Shown in pieces: positions 60,505 through 64,000 of a DNA stretch of 64,000 bases (positions within the stretch are counted from its first letter, which is position 1; every line of letters begins with the position of its first letter). The DNA is from Myxococcales bacterium (GTDB taxonomy: Bacteria; Myxococcota_A; Polyangia; Polyangiales; GCA-016699535). The stretch is taken from the NCBI GenBank assembly GCA_020633325.1, contig JACKDX010000001.1:868001-932000 (forward strand), given 5' to 3'. The notes under the pieces are model-generated. The model ran no database searches. It saw only the letters and a list, made by a program, of their open reading frames with translations, and had not been told where the DNA came from. Both the position numbers and the translations under genes were made by a program.

Positions 60505-62922
60505 TCATTTCACGATAACACCTCCTTGCTTTGCGACCTGGATCGTGCGTCGTGCAAACCCGCTCAACCGCTTGAGTACCTCAGGATGCGGATGGCCGAA
60601 GCGGTTGTATTTTCCGGCGCTAATCACGGCCAACTTCGGCCTAACCGCTCTTAGCAAGGCGGTAGAACTAGAGGTGCGGGAGCCATGATGGGGCACTTTG
60701 AGCACATCTGTGAATAGCTGGGGATACCGCGCTATGAGCCCGCGCTCGGCAGCTTGCTCGATATCACCCGTCATCAAGAAACTTTGGGTGCCGCCAGTAA
60801 TGCGGAGCACCAACGAATTGTCGTTCAAATCGAGCGCTGGATCATACAACGGGCACGGCCAAAGCACCCGCACCTCGACGGAGCCGTAGCGGCGGGGCCC
60901 ATGACAAAGGACAGGTGGCCGGACAATGCGCGTTCCTCGCTGCGCGGCGCGTCTCAACAGCACGGAGTAGACACCGTCGGCCGCTTCATCCTGTGCCTGC
61001 CCGTTGTCCCAAATTTCTCCAATGGGAAACTCGTCAAGAAGCGCGGCAAGGCCTTCGTAATGATCGGGATGGGGATGGCTTATGACCGCAATGTCGATGC
61101 TGGAGCGGCGCCGGGCCTGTAGCAGCGGCTTAAGCACCTGTGCGCCAGGATCGGGGCTGCCAAACATGCCCCCGCCAGCGTCTATGAGCATTAGCTTGCC
61201 GTCAGGCAGATCCACCAGGGCTGAATCCCCCTGCCCGACATCCAAAAACGTCACCCGCAATTGATGGCGGGGTTTTTCGGTGCATCTGAGATGCCATTCC
61301 GCGCCTGCGAGGAGCAGCACAGCACCCACGATAATCATTAAGCGCCTACGCCACGCGCGAACGGCGATCAGCGCGATACAGCCCAAAGCCATGACAAGGC
61401 CTTGAGGCACTGACAAAGGCGGCATGAAACGCCCCAGAGAAATACGTTCAAAGATCTGACAGACGTACACGAATAAGGAACATCCCGCGCCAAGCGCTAT
61501 TCCCATCCACAGCGCTGCTTGATGCCAAAAAAAGGCTACCAGCGTTAACGCGAAGCTCAACGGCATGAGCACATAGCTTGCCAATGGCACGAGCGCAATG
61601 TTGGCCAGAAGCCCGATCAGCGGCACGCCGCCAAAACACCAGATGACGAGTGGCGCGGTGGCGAGCATGGAACGCAGGCTGATGACGAGCTGGCTGCGCC
61701 AGAAAGCATTTCGTAGCGTTGCCCCTGACACAAGGGCCCATGTTGCCAAAATCGAGAGCAAGAAGGCGGGCCCCATGAACGCCTCGGGGCTGAGTGCTCC
61801 AAACACAAGCGCGGTCGCCGCCATGACATTGCCCGGTGCGGGGCGCCGGCCGAGTGCCACCGCGCCCCAAGCCAGTGAAGACATGATCGCCGCTCGATAT
61901 CCGCTTGACGTGCCACCTGCCAGAGTCGCATATCCAAGGGCGCAAGGAATACCGATGAAGACAGCGATGCGCCGCGTGTCATAACGCGATGCCAAAAATG
62001 GGATCAAGAGAAGCAGACGCGCCAATACGGTAACGATGAAACCCGCGAATAACGTGATATTGAGGCCAGAGACGGCCAAAACATGGGTAAGCCCGGCTCC
62101 TTGAATAGTCGCTTGCGTGGGTTTTGAGATGAAATCGGTTTCTCCCAGCAACCACGCGATGGCCATGCCTTCTGCGGGCGGTTTTAATGCGGAACGGAGT
62201 GCATCGCGGATGCCATCCCGGACCGCTTCGAGCTGCCGGAAAAAGGAGGGGTGATGGACGGTGATGACTGGAGCACCTTTGGGAATGGTTCCGCCGGCCA
62301 CGATGGTTTCGGAGGCAGCCCGTGGCCATTGTGGATGTGGCGTCGGATTACGAAACTCGGCCCACGGCGTGAGGCTGCCGATGGTGCGCACGGTTGCGCC
62401 CAACGGGAGCTTTTTGCCGTACAGCATGATCCGGCATCCCGGCGTTCTTCGCTCGAGGTCGGGGATGCGTTCCATCCATTCAAGGCGGGCGATAGCTCTC
62501 GGTCCGTGTGAGGTGTGCTGGGTACGCAACACTGTGATCTGCACACGCATTAGGCCAAACAGATTCGTGTCGCTGAGCCCTGCACGAGCCGCACTTCCAA
62601 TGGCGGCAATCAATGCGCAGCCCCCCAGCATCCAAGACGTCCAGAGAGGAAAACGCCGACCGAGGGAAAGAATCGACACGGCTACAGTCCCCCCGGCAAG
62701 CGCCATCAATGAATACGCATGCGGCATCCCGCGAACGAGGTGACTATGGGTGAGCAATGCTCCCAGCATCCATCCGCAGCCAATAGGGACGAGCCGAGGC
62801 ATCGTCTGGAATGAGCAATACTGGTGCCGGACGATGCGGGTGAGTTTGTCGGGATTTACTGGCCAACTTTGACGAAACACGTCCACGGTCGCCGTCCGAA
62901 GGAGCGCTCTATGGAATGGCAC
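60505..62922 (-). CDS. comEC: DNA internalization-related competence protein ComEC/Rec2, 805 aa
   Basis: ComEC forms the inner-membrane channel for DNA uptake. The order is typical: N-terminal membrane helices with an OB-like domain, then the Competence domain (LLGETDFISKPTQATIQGAG, THVLAVSGLNITLFAGFIV, with many helices). A C-terminal metallo-beta-lactamase domain follows from about residue 560 (VTFLDVGQGDSALVDLPDGK, ISHPHPDHYEGLAALLDEF, LKVPHHGSRTSSS). The metal site HPHPDH is intact. The start is uncertain: the first 40 residues before MPRLVPIGCGWM are not hydrophobic and the ATG at 62802 is a good alternative. It converges with the GNAT gene. Confidence 0.94.
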   Translation of the reverse strand: MPFHRALLRTATVDVFRQSWPVNPDKLTRIVRHQYCSFQTMPRLVPIGCGWMLGALLTHSHLVRGMPHAYSLMALAGGTVAVSILSLGRRFPLWTSWMLGGCALIAAIGSAARAGLSDTNLFGLMRVQITVLRTQHTSHGPRAIARLEWMERIPDLERRTPGCRIMLYGKKLPLGATVRTIGSLTPWAEFRNPTPHPQWPRAASETIVAGGTIPKGAPVITVHHPSFFRQLEAVRDGIRDALRSALKPPAEGMAIAWLLGETDFISKPTQATIQGAGLTHVLAVSGLNITLFAGFIVTVLARLLLLIPFLASRYDTRRIAVFIGIPCALGYATLAGGTSSGYRAAIMSSLAWGAVALGRRPAPGNVMAATALVFGALSPEAFMGPAFLLSILATWALVSGATLRNAFWRSQLVISLRSMLATAPLVIWCFGGVPLIGLLANIALVPLASYVLMPLSFALTLVAFFWHQAALWMGIALGAGCSLFVYVCQIFERISLGRFMPPLSVPQGLVMALGCIALIAVRAWRRRLMIIVGAVLLLAGAEWHLRCTEKPRHQLRVTFLDVGQGDSALVDLPDGKLMLIDAGGGMFGSPDPGAQVLKPLLQARRRSSIDIAVISHPHPDHYEGLAALLDEFPIGEIWDNGQAQDEAADGVYSVLLRRAAQRGTRIVRPPVLCHGPRRYGSVEVRVLWPCPLYDPALDLNDNSLVLRITGGTQSFLMTGDIEQAAERGLIARYPQLFTDVLKVPHHGSRTSSSTALLRAVRPKLAVISAGKYNRFGHPHPEVLKRLSGFARRTIQVAKQGGVIVK

Positions 62923-62953
62923 ATCCTAAGAACGAGTGATATAGTGTAATGAT

Positions 62954-63298
62954 ATGGAGCATGCCACACCCTCCGCGATCGCTATCAGTCCCAAAGCACT
63001 TAAGATGGCGAAGAAAAAGGTCGCCGAGGCCGATATACCTGTGCTCGGTTTGCGACTAGGAGTCAAAGGCGGAGGTTGCTCTGGAGTGAGCTACGTCGTT
63101 CAATACGCGGAGCACCAACGAACGAATGACCACATTTTCGAGTTTGATGGACTTAGGATCTTTGTTGACGAAAAGAGTCTAAGTCATCTAGCGGGCACTA
63201 CGCTGGAGTGGGAGGAAAAGCTAATGGGATACGGGTTTAAGTTTAGAAACCCTAAAGCCAAGTCGGGCTGCGGTTGCGGTTCATCGTTTGCCATCTAG
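62954..63298 (+). CDS. A-type iron-sulfur carrier protein (IscA/ErpA/HesB), 114 aa
   Basis: A-type carrier delivering Fe-S clusters to target proteins. The three cysteine ligands are present: C42 in KGGGCSGVSYV and C106, C108 in KSGCGCGSSF. The core ISPKALKMAKKKVAEADIP and FVDEKSLSHLAGTTLEWEEK fit the family, although the last motif differs from the usual DYxxxxxxxxF. Whether it is IscA or ErpA cannot be decided. It is divergent from comEC with a 31-base spacer, which contains TATAGTGTAATGAT as a possible -10 region. Confidence 0.92.
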   Translation: MEHATPSAIAISPKALKMAKKKVAEADIPVLGLRLGVKGGGCSGVSYVVQYAEHQRTNDHIFEFDGLRIFVDEKSLSHLAGTTLEWEEKLMGYGFKFRNPKAKSGCGCGSSFAI

Positions 63299-63353
63299 GG
63301 TGTGCCCCCGAGCACTATTCCGCGCATAGTAAGTGGACTCCGCGTGCGCCGGC

Positions 63354-63953
63354 CTACATACTACTGATGCACTGGTAAAACCCATTCCGGGTGATGAGCT
63401 CACTGCACCCCAGCTGCGATGCCAATGTCGCCAAAGACAAGTCGACGCCCTTTTCGATCAATGTCGACCCGTTCATTTCAAAGGAACCTGAACGCTCTCC
63501 TTTGTAAGACAGGTCGTCGAATCGCAATACGAGAGAAAGCTGCCAGTACGCGTCATCGTAACGGTCAAGCTGGACGATTAGCTCGCCCGCTCGTGCGCTA
63601 CCGGACGGATAGACGGACACCGTGGGCGCCAACCGTGACAGCTGCCAACTGTTGAGAGCAACTCGCCAGCGATTTCCCCACAGAGCTGGCCCCTCGGGGC
63701 TTACGTCCCCGGCTGCCAGCAGAAAGGGTAGCACCAGCTGCGTGGAATGGACCATCGTCCGCTTTCCTTCCTGCTTGTCCATGCATTCTCGATCTAGAAT
63801 AGGACAGCGCGTCGTGCCTGTCAGCGGCACTGACACATCGAGCGATGCAACTTGGGAGGCCGCGCTATTGCCTAGCATCGGTGCTTCATCGACGAGGCAC
63901 GCCCAATGAAGCATGCAATAGGCTACCCACATCATTCTAGCGTATCTCATCAC
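63354..63953 (-). CDS. Exported protein of unknown function, 199 aa
   Basis: Not recognised. A GTG at 63953 (ATG next to it) follows GAGGGG. The N-terminus (VAYCMLHWACLVDEAP) is a short hydrophobic segment with a possible but non-standard lipobox at Cys19. The rest is rich in Ser, Leu and aromatic residues, with alternating patterns such as YWQLSLVLRFDDLSYKGERS that suggest beta-structure. It converges with the Fe-S carrier gene, separated by 55 bases with no clear terminator. The last 47 bases of the window hold no supported gene. Confidence 0.55.
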   Translation of the reverse strand: MMRYARMMWVAYCMLHWACLVDEAPMLGNSAASQVASLDVSVPLTGTTRCPILDRECMDKQEGKRTMVHSTQLVLPFLLAAGDVSPEGPALWGNRWRVALNSWQLSRLAPTVSVYPSGSARAGELIVQLDRYDDAYWQLSLVLRFDDLSYKGERSGSFEMNGSTLIEKGVDLSLATLASQLGCSELITRNGFYQCISSM

Positions 63954-64000
63954 CCCTCGATTGCTTGGATTAACCCGCGCGCGTGACCGGCGTTGCCCGT

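Noticed and set aside
1..64000. CRISPR array, insertion sequence or prophage
   Set aside because: No regularly spaced repeats, transposase, integrase or phage structural genes were seen.

Overview
The window looks like a chromosomal segment of a Gram-negative bacterium with moderately high GC, most likely a deltaproteobacterium/Myxococcota relative. That assignment is an inference from the gene mix: the tuf-rpmG-tRNA-Trp-secE-nusG-rplKAJL-rpoBC block, a HelD-like helicase, FloA/NfeD, diguanylate cyclase and hybrid kinases, ComEC and several cell-wall enzymes. No 16S gene is present to prove it. No prophage, insertion sequence or CRISPR array was seen. The only typical mobile-type cargo is a VapBC module.

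Layout. 1-12.6 kb: translation/transcription superoperon (EF-Tu 3' end, L33, tRNA-Trp, SecE, NusG, L11, L1, L10, L7/L12, RpoB, RpoC), with a strong hairpin between rplL and rpoB. 12.6-23 kb: upp, a HelD-like RNA polymerase-associated helicase, rarA, an RlmI-like methyltransferase, a SWIM-SNF2 helicase, a YkgJ-type zinc-cluster protein and a lamin-tail-like exported protein. 23-27.3 kb: a minus-strand membrane operon, long NfeD - short NfeD - FloA - 59-residue small protein - single-pass membrane protein - PlsC-type acyltransferase, tightly coupled by ATGA overlaps or short gaps. 27.3-35.4 kb: MepA-type endopeptidase, purU, an orphan dam methylase with a possible SD-sequestering leader, a CDP-alcohol phosphatidyltransferase, a GAF-GGDEF cyclase, and purQ-purL. 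35.4-38.9 kb: vapBC with a palindromic operator candidate, an envelope pair (coiled-coil lipoprotein and four-helix-bundle protein), an epimerase-like protein with an altered active site, and trmL. 39-45.6 kb: a membrane-anchored unknown, then a minus-strand run hybrid kinase/receiver - GDPD - patatin - 7TM histidine kinase. 45.6-51.3 kb: gatC-gatA facing fabH, lysA and argH. 51.3-57.9 kb: a complete but catalytically dismantled P1B-type ATPase homologue just upstream of argH, an L,D-transpeptidase lipoprotein, and an esterase/extensin-like fusion. 58-64 kb: fumC, a GNAT-like protein, comEC, an A-type Fe-S carrier and an exported unknown.

How the genes may work together. The first third is core information processing, and the HelD homologue beside rpoBC may act on the polymerase encoded next door. 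The FloA/NfeD operon joins membrane-microdomain proteins to a phospholipid acyltransferase. Patatin plus GDPD would degrade phospholipid stepwise, next to two sensor kinases. Three wall enzymes (MepA-like, YkuD-type, extensin-like) indicate active peptidoglycan remodelling. The most unusual item is the pseudo P-type ATPase, which keeps the fold and a cysteine-rich N-terminus but lacks the phosphorylated aspartate, the TGE loop, the CPC metal site and the GDGIND motif.
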